Shown piece by piece: positions 1 through 7,888 of a stretch of 51,144 nt of DNA. The stretch is from Desulfurococcaceae archaeon (GTDB lineage Archaea > Thermoproteota > Thermoprotei_A > Sulfolobales > Desulfurococcaceae). The stretch lies in the NCBI GenBank assembly GCA_028275705.1, contig JAPWUD010000009.1:1-51144 (forward strand), read 5' to 3'. The notes beneath the pieces are model-generated. The model did not search any database, was not told the DNA's origin, and saw only the letters and a program-made list of their open reading frames with translations. The stretch's first letter is position 1; each line of letters opens with the position of its first letter. Position numbers and translations under genes: made by a program.

Positions 1-180
1 TATCCTCGCGAAAAACTGTGCTAATCCAACAATTTTGGGGAAGACAACGTCTCCCAAACCCACAACTCTCTCCAATACACTAGACATTGATAAGTGTCTA
101 CTAGTAGTTTTCAACTTAATCCTGGTTTTTTCAAGGAGGTCTTCAAACCACCTTAGAGCACTAGACCTGGAGAAACTCAT
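1..180 (-). CDS. Partial unknown protein, N-terminal 60 codons
   Basis: This reading frame starts with ATG at 180 and runs off the left edge of the window without a stop. Its ATG overlaps the TGA of the upstream ion-pump subunit (ATGA, 177-180), so the two are almost certainly translationally coupled members of one operon. The visible 60 residues are basic and soluble-looking (MSFSRSSALRWFEDLLEK at the start) with no membrane segment or cysteine motif. I do not recognise the family. From its position it may be a further subunit of the membrane oxidoreductase encoded by the cluster, but the sequence alone does not show this. Confidence 0.7.
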   Translation of the reverse strand, partial: MSFSRSSALRWFEDLLEKTRIKLKTTSRHLSMSSVLERVVGLGDVVFPKIVGLAQFFARI

Positions 181-1712
181 GACTCTACACCCGAGAGCCA
201 GTACTTTACATCCTCTGGAATATCCGGCTTTGTGTATATGCGTGTGAATAGTAGAGTGTATGCTGTGAATGTAATAGCGTATATTGCGATCAATACGATT
301 GTAAAAACACTGTCTAGGAACCCCGCGTAGTATGTATAGAGAAGAATTGATAGTGGTAGTATAAGTGAGACTGCTCCAAGGTAGATCTCAGCGTTTAATT
401 CAAGTTGTGGAATAGGTATTAGGCGTGGAGTAATGCGTGGAATAGATGATAAGTATATACCCATAAATTTAGCGCCGTAAGCTATTGAAAACACACTTGA
501 CAAAACTATAGCTACTAGTAGTGGTATTCCAAGTGTGTGTATTAGTGATAAGTTAATTGAAGCTAGTAATAGTAGGAGTTTAACTGGAAAACCTATTGAA
601 GGGGGTATTCCAGTTAAACTTAATAACGCTGTGAAGGCGGATAATGCACCTTTTCTTGTTACATAGTAGAGGTATCCAAGTCTATAGACATCATACGTGT
701 TGGATACTTGATATACTAGGCTTGTATTTAGAAATGCAAGTACTTTAATAACAGTGTGGAAGACTAGTGTAACTAGTAGTGCGGCTTTTAAAATTGGTTG
801 ACTCAGCAGAGTGAACGCGGCGAATAGAGATGCCATTATACCATAGTAGCCTATTGAGCTGTATGCTAATAGGTTCTTTACATTAACTTGTAGTACTGCT
901 CCAAATGATCCGTACACCGTGGATATCAATCCCTGCGCAAATAACACGTATAGTGCTATATTATTAGTATTGAATAATTGCATGGATAAAAATAGAGCGT
1001 AAATCCCCATTTTACTCGCAACACCACTTAGTATTGCGGAGACGTGGGTTGGTGATTTACCATAAACGATGGGTATCCAGGAGTGGAAGGGGATTTGCCC
1101 TATTTTCGCAGCAAAGCCTACTGTGATAATGAGTGAAGTGATATAGTCTAGGTTTAGAGGTGTTTGTGGTATTGTATTTAGATTTATGAATATCGAGTAG
1201 TCGAGGCCGTAGCTGGATGCTAGTAGAGCCCACATGGTTAATAATGCTATATCGCTCGGTGCAATGCATAGTGCAATGTATGTTGATGCAACTGGTAGGT
1301 TTTCCGCTCCATACTCCATGGTGATGGCGACTAGCGCTATAAATAAATCTAAGACGAACCAGTAGATTATCAACTCTATGAAGTACGTACTCGAGTATAG
1401 GAGTAGTAGAGATGCTAGTATGATGTCAATAGAGATCTGGAAAAACCTCGATGTACCATACAATACCCTGTAGTATGCTTCACTATGTAGACTAATCCCC
1501 AGGGCTGCAATTACTGTGACTAGTGTTAATACAAGCTGGTAGTCTAAGAGCCTTATGTAGCCTGTTAGTATAAAGAGTAGTGGTGGCACAGTAAATCCCA
1601 TTATCCTCAGTAATTTACTGATTCTTGGGTGAGAGTCGACCATTATTGATCCTATTAATATCGGTGAAAAGACAGATGATGAATAAATAACTTTTACTAG
1701 TACACTATTCAT
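177..1712 (-). CDS. Nuo/Mrp-type proton-conducting membrane subunit (NuoN/MrpD-like)
   Basis: The 511-residue protein is almost entirely hydrophobic and would cross the membrane about 12-14 times. It carries the signature region of the NuoL/M/N - MrpA/D family around residues 195-240 (GFAAKIGQIPFHSWIP, then SPTHVSAILSGVASKMG), including the conserved lysine and histidine of the ion pathway. Members of this family move protons or sodium ions in complex I, membrane hydrogenases and Mrp antiporters. It overlaps the preceding paralogue by four bases (ATGA, 1709-1712) and the next gene by four bases, so it is the middle of a tight operon. The coupling partner, ion and electron acceptor cannot be read from the sequence. 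Confidence 0.85.
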   Translation of the reverse strand: MNSVLVKVIYSSSVFSPILIGSIMVDSHPRISKLLRIMGFTVPPLLFILTGYIRLLDYQLVLTLVTVIAALGISLHSEAYYRVLYGTSRFFQISIDIILASLLLLYSSTYFIELIIYWFVLDLFIALVAITMEYGAENLPVASTYIALCIAPSDIALLTMWALLASSYGLDYSIFINLNTIPQTPLNLDYITSLIITVGFAAKIGQIPFHSWIPIVYGKSPTHVSAILSGVASKMGIYALFLSMQLFNTNNIALYVLFAQGLISTVYGSFGAVLQVNVKNLLAYSSIGYYGIMASLFAAFTLLSQPILKAALLVTLVFHTVIKVLAFLNTSLVYQVSNTYDVYRLGYLYYVTRKGALSAFTALLSLTGIPPSIGFPVKLLLLLASINLSLIHTLGIPLLVAIVLSSVFSIAYGAKFMGIYLSSIPRITPRLIPIPQLELNAEIYLGAVSLILPLSILLYTYYAGFLDSVFTIVLIAIYAITFTAYTLLFTRIYTKPDIPEDVKYWLSGVES

Positions 1713-3217
1713 CTGGGAGCAACACCTCTAGTAGCGGCTTTGAAATTCATGTATATTATAAACAATGCGAGTAGAGAAATTAGAGACGATGATGAAAATA
1801 CATAGGAGATTTCAGTTGGCTGTAGCACTGGAAGAGCTAGGTTAAAGACTATGTTTAGAGAGCCTAGCGCGGTGATGGGTAATTGTATTGCATTATCTGG
1901 GCTTTCTATTAAAGGCGGTATTTTCAAGGGTTTTCCACCTATGTATATTTGTGCGTATTTCAAACCCACTAGCGCGGATAGAGCTATGTACAGTGTAATG
2001 CCTAAAAGCAGTGTAAGGGATATTACATGGTCTTCACTATAGATTGTAATACAGTTAAATATCGAGAATATTTTTACGATAAACCCTATTGTTCCCGGTA
2101 CACCCACTAGTGTAAATACCGCCATTAAACCTCCAAGAGTGGAGAGTGAAGCTGTAGCTGTGAATCCCCTTACTCCGTGGATGTAGCGTGTCCCATATAC
2201 TGCTTCAATGAGGCCTGCCTCGGAGAACAGTGTTGTTTTGTATGCGGCGTGCATCAAGATCCCTAGTATTAGAGTCCATAGTGTTGTGGGGCTTGGAAAA
2301 GCAATGTAGTGGGCGAATAATAAACTTATAAAGCCATCTGTAGCTATTGTAGAGTACGCGAGTAGTTTTTTAGCATCTCTCTGTTGAATTGCTTGAAGAC
2401 CGCCATACAGTATGGAGAGTACGCCTACTACTGTAAAGAACCATGTGATGGGATGAATGAGTGGGGATACGTCAACGTATTGGAGTATTCTGAGTAAACC
2501 GTAGTAACCCAGAGATACCATTAAACCACTCAATGCTGCTGATGCTGGTGATGGAGCACTTGAGTGTGCACTTGGCAGCCAGAAGTGTAATGGTATATTT
2601 GCTGTCTTAACTATGAAGCCTAGGAAGAGGAGGGGTAGTATGTATGGATTAGCAGTGATCCTTGCTTCTCCAGTAGTGAAAGGCTCTAGGAGTGTTCTCA
2701 ACCCTACACTTGCAGATGTAAACACTATGCTTAGAGCGATCATCGTGAAGACGGATAGTTCGTAGGTCAATGTAGATGTGAAAATGAATCCGCGTGATGA
2801 AGTCAGAGAGCCCTCTATGGAGTGTTCTTCTCCAAGTTTCACCAGCATGTATCCAATTATCTCCCCAATAGTCCAAGATGCAGCGAGGATTACTAGGCTT
2901 GGCGCTATGTACGTCGTTATTATTGATAATAGGAAAAAGTCCATTAGGGGCTCTAATACGTGTGGATAGTGCTGGATTTTAACGTACTCTAGGGTGTATG
3001 TGGAGATGAATAGTGAGATCGCCGAGAAGGATATTCCGAGGACGAGTGATACGTTATCTATGTACTTATATTGATACATTAGTATAGTGTCCGCGACTAG
3101 TATTGTGTATGAGAATACCTTGATCAACTTTTTTAAAGAAGGCTCTACAGTCCAGTGTGAACTCGCAATTAGTAGTAATGCAAGTATGTAGAAAATAATT
3201 AAAGCGATTTCGATCAT
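1709..3217 (-). CDS. Nuo/Mrp-type proton-conducting membrane subunit (NuoL/M/HyfB-like)
   Basis: This is a 502-residue polytopic membrane protein of the same antiporter-like family as its downstream neighbour, but a diverged paralogue. The family signature lies around residues 200-245 (FIVKTANIPLHFWLPSAH followed by APSPASAALSGLMVSLGYYG), and a second conserved block with HAAYKTTLF is near residue 320. It probably forms one of two ion-translocating channels of a membrane complex. It starts with ATG at 3217, 14 bases after the stop of the ferredoxin-like gene, and its TGA overlaps the next ATG. The HAAYKTTLF block is closer to hydrogenase-4/NuoM proteins than to MrpD, but I could not align it. 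Confidence 0.85.
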   Translation of the reverse strand: MIEIALIIFYILALLLIASSHWTVEPSLKKLIKVFSYTILVADTILMYQYKYIDNVSLVLGISFSAISLFISTYTLEYVKIQHYPHVLEPLMDFFLLSIITTYIAPSLVILAASWTIGEIIGYMLVKLGEEHSIEGSLTSSRGFIFTSTLTYELSVFTMIALSIVFTSASVGLRTLLEPFTTGEARITANPYILPLLFLGFIVKTANIPLHFWLPSAHSSAPSPASAALSGLMVSLGYYGLLRILQYVDVSPLIHPITWFFTVVGVLSILYGGLQAIQQRDAKKLLAYSTIATDGFISLLFAHYIAFPSPTTLWTLILGILMHAAYKTTLFSEAGLIEAVYGTRYIHGVRGFTATASLSTLGGLMAVFTLVGVPGTIGFIVKIFSIFNCITIYSEDHVISLTLLLGITLYIALSALVGLKYAQIYIGGKPLKIPPLIESPDNAIQLPITALGSLNIVFNLALPVLQPTEISYVFSSSSLISLLALFIIYMNFKAATRGVAPR

Positions 3218-3231
3218 TGTTTTTCTTCCCT

Positions 3232-3735
3232 TTAAACCCCGCGGAATTCAAATTCAAATCTTGCTTTCGCCATGGACTCCGCTGTCCTCTTTTTAGCTAG
3301 TTGAAACACAAGTGCGTCTTCACCATATAGTATTGCATTCGCCGGGCATATAGCACTACAAGCTGGCTCCAGCCCCTCCCTCCTTAGATCCATGCATAAG
3401 TGGCATTTAACAGCTGTTCTCGTAGCTCTATCTAGCTCTGGAATACCGAATGGGCATGCATATAGGCATGCAAGGCACCCAATGCACTTGCTTTGCTCAA
3501 CATAGACTGCTCCTGTGTTGTCTATAGTCATAGCGCCTGTGGGGCATGCGGCAACGCATGGTGCTTTAGCACAGTGCATGCATGATATGGGTATGTCTAA
3601 GCCCACGCTTGTTCTGTGGACTACTATGAATGGTGCTCCATGCACGAACTCGCAGGCTGCTTCACAGGCTCCGCAGCCAATGCACCTACCGAGATCTATT
3701 GTTCTAAGGTACTTTACGGCTGGGTCTTGAGTCAC
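3232..3735 (-). CDS. Four-cluster 4Fe-4S ferredoxin electron-transfer subunit
   Basis: The 167-residue protein has four cysteine groups typical of polyferredoxin subunits (HycB/HydN/DmsB type): CIGCGACEAAC near residue 18, CMHCAKAPCVAAC near 52, CIGCLACLYAC near 85 and CHLCMDLRREGLEPAC near 110, enough for four [4Fe-4S] clusters. It starts with GTG at 3735, overlapping the TGA of the flavin oxidoreductase gene (GTGA, 3732-3735). It most likely wires electrons between that NAD(P)H/FAD protein and the membrane subunits downstream. No signal peptide is visible, so it should face the cytoplasm. Confidence 0.88.
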   Translation of the reverse strand: MTQDPAVKYLRTIDLGRCIGCGACEAACEFVHGAPFIVVHRTSVGLDIPISCMHCAKAPCVAACPTGAMTIDNTGAVYVEQSKCIGCLACLYACPFGIPELDRATRTAVKCHLCMDLRREGLEPACSAICPANAILYGEDALVFQLAKKRTAESMAKARFEFEFRGV

Positions 3736-4817
3736 TGTGCGATCACCCCTGGTGTAATCATTCTACCTGTTTTGGCCATGAACCAGTTGTGCATGTACCT
3801 AGCTGCTTTTAAACCGCTTTTAACCGCTGGCCCTATTCTACTCGCACCGTGGACAACGTCCCCGGCTGCAAATACCTTGGGGTTGCTTGTCTGCATTATG
3901 TCGTTTACCCATATTGAGCCATCTTTATTTAATTTAATACCTACTGCTTCTGCTCTTGAAGGTGAAATCGGGGGTGTGGGTGATTCGCCTGTTGCGAATA
4001 CTACGAGATCAGCGTCTACTGTGAATTCTCCTCCTGGAATAGGGATTGGCTTCGGCCTGCCTGTTTCATCTGGTGGGCCTAGTGTCATCTTCTGGAATTT
4101 TACCCCCATGGCTACGCCATTCTTCTCTATGATCTCGACTGGTGATGCTAACTCTGTGAATGCTACTCCTTCTCTTTTTATTCTCTCGATTTCATATATT
4201 CCTGCGGGTGCTTCTCTAATGGTCCTCCTGTACACTAAGTGTACTTCTGCACCTGTTTTGAGTGCTTTCTCTGCAGCGTCTACTGCACTATATCCTCCAC
4301 CTATAACCACTATTCTCTTAGCTATGGGTGGTTTTACTGGCGCTAGGTTGTACTCGTGTATTTTCCACTTGTATAGGTATTCCAGAGCTGTCGTAACCCC
4401 CCGTGCCCCTGTACCAGGTAGTTTGGGTATTTTCGAGATCCACGTTCCAGTGGTTATTAAGACGAGGTCGTATTGTGATAGTATGTCTTCAAGATTTATT
4501 TTTTTCTCGACTAAGTTGTCTCCCTCTTCGTGTGTTTCTTCACCTGCGTATACTTTACTCCGTGTTATGATTTTAACGTTGAATTTCTCCTCTAATTCCC
4601 TCGCGCCGTCTAGTATTCTACTAGGTGGTATTCTCCACGATGGTATCGCGAAGGTCATTAATCCACCTGGTAGTGGCTGCTTATCGTAGACGTCTACATC
4701 GTATCCACTACATGCTAGGAAGCCCGTGGCTGATAATCCAGCGGGCCCTGCTCCAATAACTGCTACGCGTGTGTTGAGGCTTTGCCTTCTCTCCCGGCAC
4801 ATAAATGCAAACTTCAT
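3732..4817 (-). CDS. FAD/NAD(P)H oxidoreductase, GltD-like, lacking the N-terminal Fe-S domain
   Basis: The protein shows an FAD-binding Rossmann motif at the start (VAVIGAGPAGLSATGF, then PGGLMTFAIPSWRIP) and a second, NAD(P)H-binding one near residue 170 (VVIGGGYSAVDAAEKAL). The FAD-closing motif FAAGDVVHGASRIG is near the C terminus. This is the layout of the glutamate synthase small subunit and related NADPH:ferredoxin-type oxidoreductases. The usual N-terminal [4Fe-4S] domain is absent, and the adjacent four-cluster ferredoxin gene may supply it. A TTG at 4829 would add four residues, but a TATA-like box on the minus strand centred at 4850 predicts transcription starting near 4824, so ATG at 4817 is preferred. 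It is the first gene of the operon. Confidence 0.85.
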   Translation of the reverse strand: MKFAFMCRERRQSLNTRVAVIGAGPAGLSATGFLACSGYDVDVYDKQPLPGGLMTFAIPSWRIPPSRILDGARELEEKFNVKIITRSKVYAGEETHEEGDNLVEKKINLEDILSQYDLVLITTGTWISKIPKLPGTGARGVTTALEYLYKWKIHEYNLAPVKPPIAKRIVVIGGGYSAVDAAEKALKTGAEVHLVYRRTIREAPAGIYEIERIKREGVAFTELASPVEIIEKNGVAMGVKFQKMTLGPPDETGRPKPIPIPGGEFTVDADLVVFATGESPTPPISPSRAEAVGIKLNKDGSIWVNDIMQTSNPKVFAAGDVVHGASRIGPAVKSGLKAARYMHNWFMAKTGRMITPGVIAQ

Positions 4818-4846
4818 GTAGTCTCCCAATAGAGCCCACCTACGGG

Positions 4847-4854
4847 TTTAAAAG
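4847..4854 (-). promoter_or_regulatory. TATA box of the oxidoreductase operon
   Basis: On the minus strand the sequence GCTTTTAAA lies about 26 bases before a predicted transcription start at 4824, which puts the ATG at 4817 on an almost leaderless mRNA. The 206-base gap to the first plus-strand HAD gene is AT-rich and holds a divergent promoter pair. Confidence 0.5.
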
Positions 4855-5003
4855 CATGTATTTACCCGTGTTCACTTATTCGTGCTTGGATTTATATATT
4901 AACATGGGTTTTACGTGAATATTTATTTATCCCACCAATATCCCTTTCCACGGATTGATCGTTGTTTAAAGTATTTATCACCCCCTGCTTCTCTATAGTC
5001 TCA

Positions 5004-5013
5004 TTAAAATTTA
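5004..5013 (+). promoter_or_regulatory. TATA box of the HAD phosphatase pair
   Basis: TTAAAATTTA is centred about 26 bases upstream of the GTG at 5036, which would make that GTG the first codon of a leaderless transcript. This is the reason for preferring 5036 over the in-frame GTG codons at 5021 and 5033. Confidence 0.45.
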
Positions 5014-5035
5014 CTTATGTGTGGTGGGCTTGGTG

Positions 5036-5749
5036 GTGAGGGTTAAGGCGTTGTTTGTAGATGTTGACGGGACACTGACTATTGATAGGTCTTCCTATAG
5101 GTTTAGCTTAGAGGCTATTGCCGCGTTGAGGAGGGTTGTTGACTCGGGTGTTATTGTTTCACTTGTTTCTAGTAATGCACTGCCCATTGTTGTTGGTTTA
5201 TCTAGGTATATTGGTTTAAATGGACCAGTTATTGGTGAGACTGGTAGTCTTGTTTACTATGATGAGTGGGGCTTGGTGGGCTTGGCGACTAAGTCTGCTA
5301 GGGAGCCCTATGAAGCCTTGCTCCGTGAGTATGAGGTTTTCCTCGAGGACTCCTGGCAGAATAGGTTTAGGGTTTTTGAGTATGCATTGAAGTTGAAGAG
5401 GGAGTATGTTGGTGGGGCGTGGAGTGTTTTAGTTGAGTTGAGGAGGTTTGTTGAATCTCGTTATCCTGGTTTTACAGTTGATTATAGTGGTTATGCTCTA
5501 CATGTTAGGCAGGTTGATGTGGATAAGAAGAGGGCTGTTTTGTATATACTTGGAAGGCTTGGCATTGACCCTGCTGAAGCTGGTGGTGTGGGGGATAGTT
5601 ATATGGACTCCTCATTTTTAAGTGTTCTAGGGTACTCAGCGGCTGTGGCTAATGCGGATGATGAGTTGAAGGAGTGTGTTAGATTTGTTTTATCTAAGCC
5701 TAGTGGGCTTGGGGTTGTTGAATTCGTTGATTATATTCTTGGTGGTTGA
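5036..5749 (+). CDS. HAD phosphatase, archaeal phosphoglycolate phosphatase type
   Basis: The N terminus has HAD motif I (FVDVDGTLT), with the nucleophile and the acid/base aspartates two residues apart. The C-terminal part has motif IV (GVGDSYMDSSFL), which binds magnesium, and a lysine in DVDKKRAV just before it. The cap is the C2b type between the two core halves, and length and layout match archaeal TA0175-like phosphoglycolate phosphatases, which remove 2-phosphoglycolate from DNA repair or carbon metabolism. A longer start at 5021 is possible. The TGA (5747-5749) runs directly into the next HAD gene, so the two are co-transcribed. Substrate is inferred from family resemblance only. Confidence 0.8.
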   Translation: MRVKALFVDVDGTLTIDRSSYRFSLEAIAALRRVVDSGVIVSLVSSNALPIVVGLSRYIGLNGPVIGETGSLVYYDEWGLVGLATKSAREPYEALLREYEVFLEDSWQNRFRVFEYALKLKREYVGGAWSVLVELRRFVESRYPGFTVDYSGYALHVRQVDVDKKRAVLYILGRLGIDPAEAGGVGDSYMDSSFLSVLGYSAAVANADDELKECVRFVLSKPSGLGVVEFVDYILGG

Positions 5750-5751
5750 TT

Positions 5752-6396
5752 GTGAAGTCTCTTGTTATGTTTGATCTTGATGGGACAATTGTTGATAGTG
5801 AGGATTTTATTGTTTGGAGTTTCGTGGAGGCTGGTAGGAGGGTTGGTGTCCGCGTAGACCCTGATCTTGTCCGGGGTGTTATTGGCTACCCTCTCGATGA
5901 AGTTGTTTCAAGGGTTTTGGGGAGTGGTTTATCACCTGGAGTGGTTGAGGAGTTTCTATCTGTGAGGAGGAGTCTTATTAGGGAGCACTGGAGGAGTAGG
6001 GTTAGGTTGTTTCCTGATGTGATCCCCGCTCTCTCGGAGTTGAGGAGTATGGGGTTTAAACTAGCTGTTGCCTCTTCGAGTGTGCTTGGTAGAATTGTGG
6101 AGTTTCTCGAATACCTTGGCGTTATTGAATACTTCCAATACATCTCTGGTGTTGAGCCGGGTGTTAGAGGTAAGCCATATCCAGACGTTATTAGTAGGGT
6201 TTTAGAGGCTTTAAGGGTTGATCCCGCGGCTGCCGTCTACGTTGGTGATAGACTAGTAGACTGCACTGCCTCGAGGTCTGCGGGTGTTGATTTTATACTC
6301 GTAGATAGGGGTGGGAGGGAAAAACTACTCGACTGCACCCCTATTGAGATAGTGCGCTCTCTAATTGAAATACCGAGAGTGTTGAAGCGCTATTAG
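5752..6396 (+). CDS. HAD-superfamily phosphatase, Gph/beta-phosphoglucomutase type
   Basis: The protein carries HAD motif I (MFDLDGTIVDSE), motif II/III regions (LAVASSS, then GKPYPDVISRVL with the conserved lysine) and motif IV (VYVGDRLVDCTAS). A helical cap is inserted after motif I (C1 cap), unlike the C2 cap of the preceding gene, so the two neighbours are not recent duplicates. The family covers phosphoglycolate phosphatases, pyrophosphatases and sugar phosphomutases. The exact substrate cannot be told. GTG at 5752 gives a start two residues before the core strand. A TTG at 5746 overlapping the previous stop is the alternative. Confidence 0.78.
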   Translation: MKSLVMFDLDGTIVDSEDFIVWSFVEAGRRVGVRVDPDLVRGVIGYPLDEVVSRVLGSGLSPGVVEEFLSVRRSLIREHWRSRVRLFPDVIPALSELRSMGFKLAVASSSVLGRIVEFLEYLGVIEYFQYISGVEPGVRGKPYPDVISRVLEALRVDPAAAVYVGDRLVDCTASRSAGVDFILVDRGGREKLLDCTPIEIVRSLIEIPRVLKRY

Positions 6397-6420
6397 GGGG
6401 ATTATTTATATGGTTAATTG

Positions 6421-6502
6421 CCCGCGGCGACCCGGCGGCGGCGTCGCTTAGACGCCGGGCTCAGCCCGGTGGGTGAAAAGCCGGCCTCCTGCCGCGGGTA
6501 CA
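6421..6502 (+). ncRNA. Putative structured RNA upstream of the rRNA operon (H/ACA-like?)
   Basis: An 8-bp GC stem (CCCGCGGC at 6421-6428 with GCCGCGGG at 6491-6498) closes a domain that contains CGGCGTC-GCTTA-GACGCCG, a small GGGCTCAGCCC hairpin and a CCGG...CCGG hairpin. ACA follows the closing stem after one base (6500-6502). GC content is far above the flanks. A closing stem followed by ACA recalls archaeal H/ACA guide RNAs, but I could not place a pseudouridylation pocket or a K-turn. A tRNA is excluded because there is no T-loop. It could also be an upstream processing element of the rRNA transcript. Confidence 0.35.
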
Positions 6503-6529
6503 GGTTTTTACACTGGTTGGTGAACGCAA

Positions 6530-6540
6530 AGTTTTTAAAC
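6530..6540 (+). promoter_or_regulatory. Candidate rRNA operon promoter (TATA box)
   Basis: AGTTTTTAAAC preceded by the purine-rich CGCAA forms a plausible BRE/TATA pair, placing transcription start near 6561-6566, before the leader hairpin and the pre-16S processing stem. A weaker second box (CTTAAAA) follows at 6572. Confidence 0.5.
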
Positions 6541-6584
6541 CCCCTAAGAGGAATAGAATAAATGACACTTACTTAAAACATGGA

Positions 6585-6626
6585 GACCCGAGAAGTAGAG
6601 GGGACTTACCCCTCCAACCTCGGGTC
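6585..6626 (+). other. Leader hairpin of the pre-rRNA
   Basis: GACCCGAG (6585-6592) pairs with CTCGGGTC (6619-6626), and inside it GAGGGG (6598-6603) pairs with CCCCTC (6609-6614). The hairpin ends seven bases before the pre-16S processing stem. It may be a processing or antitermination element. Confidence 0.6.
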
Positions 6627-6632
6627 TGACGG

Positions 6633-6676
6633 AGGTGGGCTCGCAGAAACCCAGCCCCGGATTCCCCGGGCACCCT
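6633..6676 (+). other. Pre-16S processing stem, 5' arm with BHB motif
   Basis: Bases 6633-6656 are complementary to 9287-9310 over 24 positions with a single G-U pair, and 6664-6676 (CCCCGGGCACCCT) is perfectly complementary to 9267-9279. The seven bases between them on each side (CCGGATT and ACGGTGT) form a 4-nt helix (three pairs) flanked by two 3-nt bulges, ATT and TGT. This is the bulge-helix-bulge cut by archaeal splicing endonuclease when pre-16S is excised, typically as a circle. Confidence 0.88.
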
Positions 6677-6972
6677 GCGGCCGTAACTCCGGTTGATCCT
6701 GCCGGCCCCGACCGCTATCGGGGTGGGGCTAAGCCATGGGAGTCGCACGCTCCGCCGCTGCGGGGCGTGGCGGACGGCTGAGTAACACGTAGCTAACCTA
6801 CCCTCGGGAGGGGGATAACACCGGGAAACTGGTGCTAATCCCCCATAGGGGAGGAGGCCTGGAAGGGTTCCTCCCCGAAAGGGTGTAGTGGGGGTTAACG
6901 CCACTACACCGCCCGAGGATGGGGCTGCGGCCCATCAGGTAGTTGGCGGGGTAATGGCCCGCCAAGCCTAAG

Positions 6973-7005
<33 letters not shown>

Positions 7006-7006
7006 A

Positions 7007-7057
<51 letters not shown>

Positions 7058-7065
7058 CTCCGCAA

Positions 7066-7102
7066 ATAGAGTGAATCCCACGCGTGGGACACTCTAGCGG
7101 AA
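7066..7102 (+). other. 16S rRNA intron 1, 37 nt (E. coli ~374)
   Basis: The conserved CTCCGCAATGCGGGAAACC is split here. The insert folds as TAGAGTG/CACTCTA enclosing CCCAC/GTGGG. With these ends, exon bases CCGC pair with intron bases GCGG as the 4-bp helix of a canonical BHB with bulges AA^A and AA^T. Confidence 0.92.
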
Positions 7103-7232
7103 TGCGGGAAACCGTGACGGGGTCACCCCGAGTGCCCCCGATAAGGGGGCTGTTCCCCGCCGTAAGATGGCGGGGGTAGTAAGCGGGGGGCAAGTCCGGT
7201 GTCAGCCGCCGCGGTAATACCGGCCCCGCGAG

Positions 7233-7266
7233 ACCGGGGGCCATTATAAAAGGTCCCCGGCGCGCC
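7233..7266 (+). other. 16S rRNA intron 2, 34 nt (E. coli 548)
   Basis: The conserved CCCCGCGAGTGGTCGGGG is split after the base equivalent to G548. The BHB is canonical: CGCG of the exon pairs with CGCG of the intron, bulges are AG^A and CC^T, and the intron stem is CCGGGG/CCCCGG closed by an AT-rich loop. Confidence 0.94.
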
Positions 7267-7459
7267 TGGTCGGGGTGATTATTGGGCCTAAAGCGCCCGT
7301 AGCCGGCCCGGCAAGTCTCCCCTAAAATCCCCGGGCTCAACCCGGGGAGTGGGGGAGATACTGCCGGGCTAGGGGGCGGGAGAGGCCGAGGGTACTCCCG
7401 GGGTAGGGGCGAAATCCGTTAATCCCGGGAGGACCACCCGTGGCGAAGGCGCTCGGCTG

Positions 7460-7555
<96 letters not shown>

Positions 7556-7658
7556 GTCCCGGCTGTAAACGATGCGGGCTAGCTGTTGGGTGGGCTTAGA
7601 GCCCACCCAGTGGCGCAGGGAAGCCGTTAAGCCCGCCGCCTGGGGAGTACGGCCGCAA

Positions 7659-7693
7659 ACTCGGAGCGGGCGTTTGCCTCCTCCGGGGCGGAG
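7659..7693 (+). other. 16S rRNA intron 4, 35 nt (E. coli 901)
   Basis: The conserved ACGGCCGCAAGGCTGAAACT is split after GCAA. Exon CCGC pairs with intron GCGG, bulges are AA^A and AG^G, and the intron body pairs CGGAG/CTCCG. This is a canonical BHB. Confidence 0.93.
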
Positions 7694-7704
7694 GGCTGAA
7701 ACTC

Positions 7705-7739
<35 letters not shown>

Positions 7740-7828
7740 GCCTGCGGTTCAATTGGAGTCAACGCCGGGAATCTTACCGGGGGAGACAGCAGGATGACGG
7801 CCAGGTTAAAGGCCTTGCCCGACGCGCT

Positions 7829-7861
<33 letters not shown>

Positions 7862-7888
7862 CGTGAGATGTCTGGTTAAGTCCAGCAA

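Noticed and set aside
3616-4689. 357-codon plus-strand frame opposite the oxidoreductase gene
   Set aside because: It is the antisense shadow of the flavoprotein and ferredoxin genes, which have clear motifs.
6421-6502. Upstream GC-rich RNA as a tRNA
   Set aside because: No T-loop (TTCAAAT/TTCGAAT-like) and no usable anticodon arm are present.
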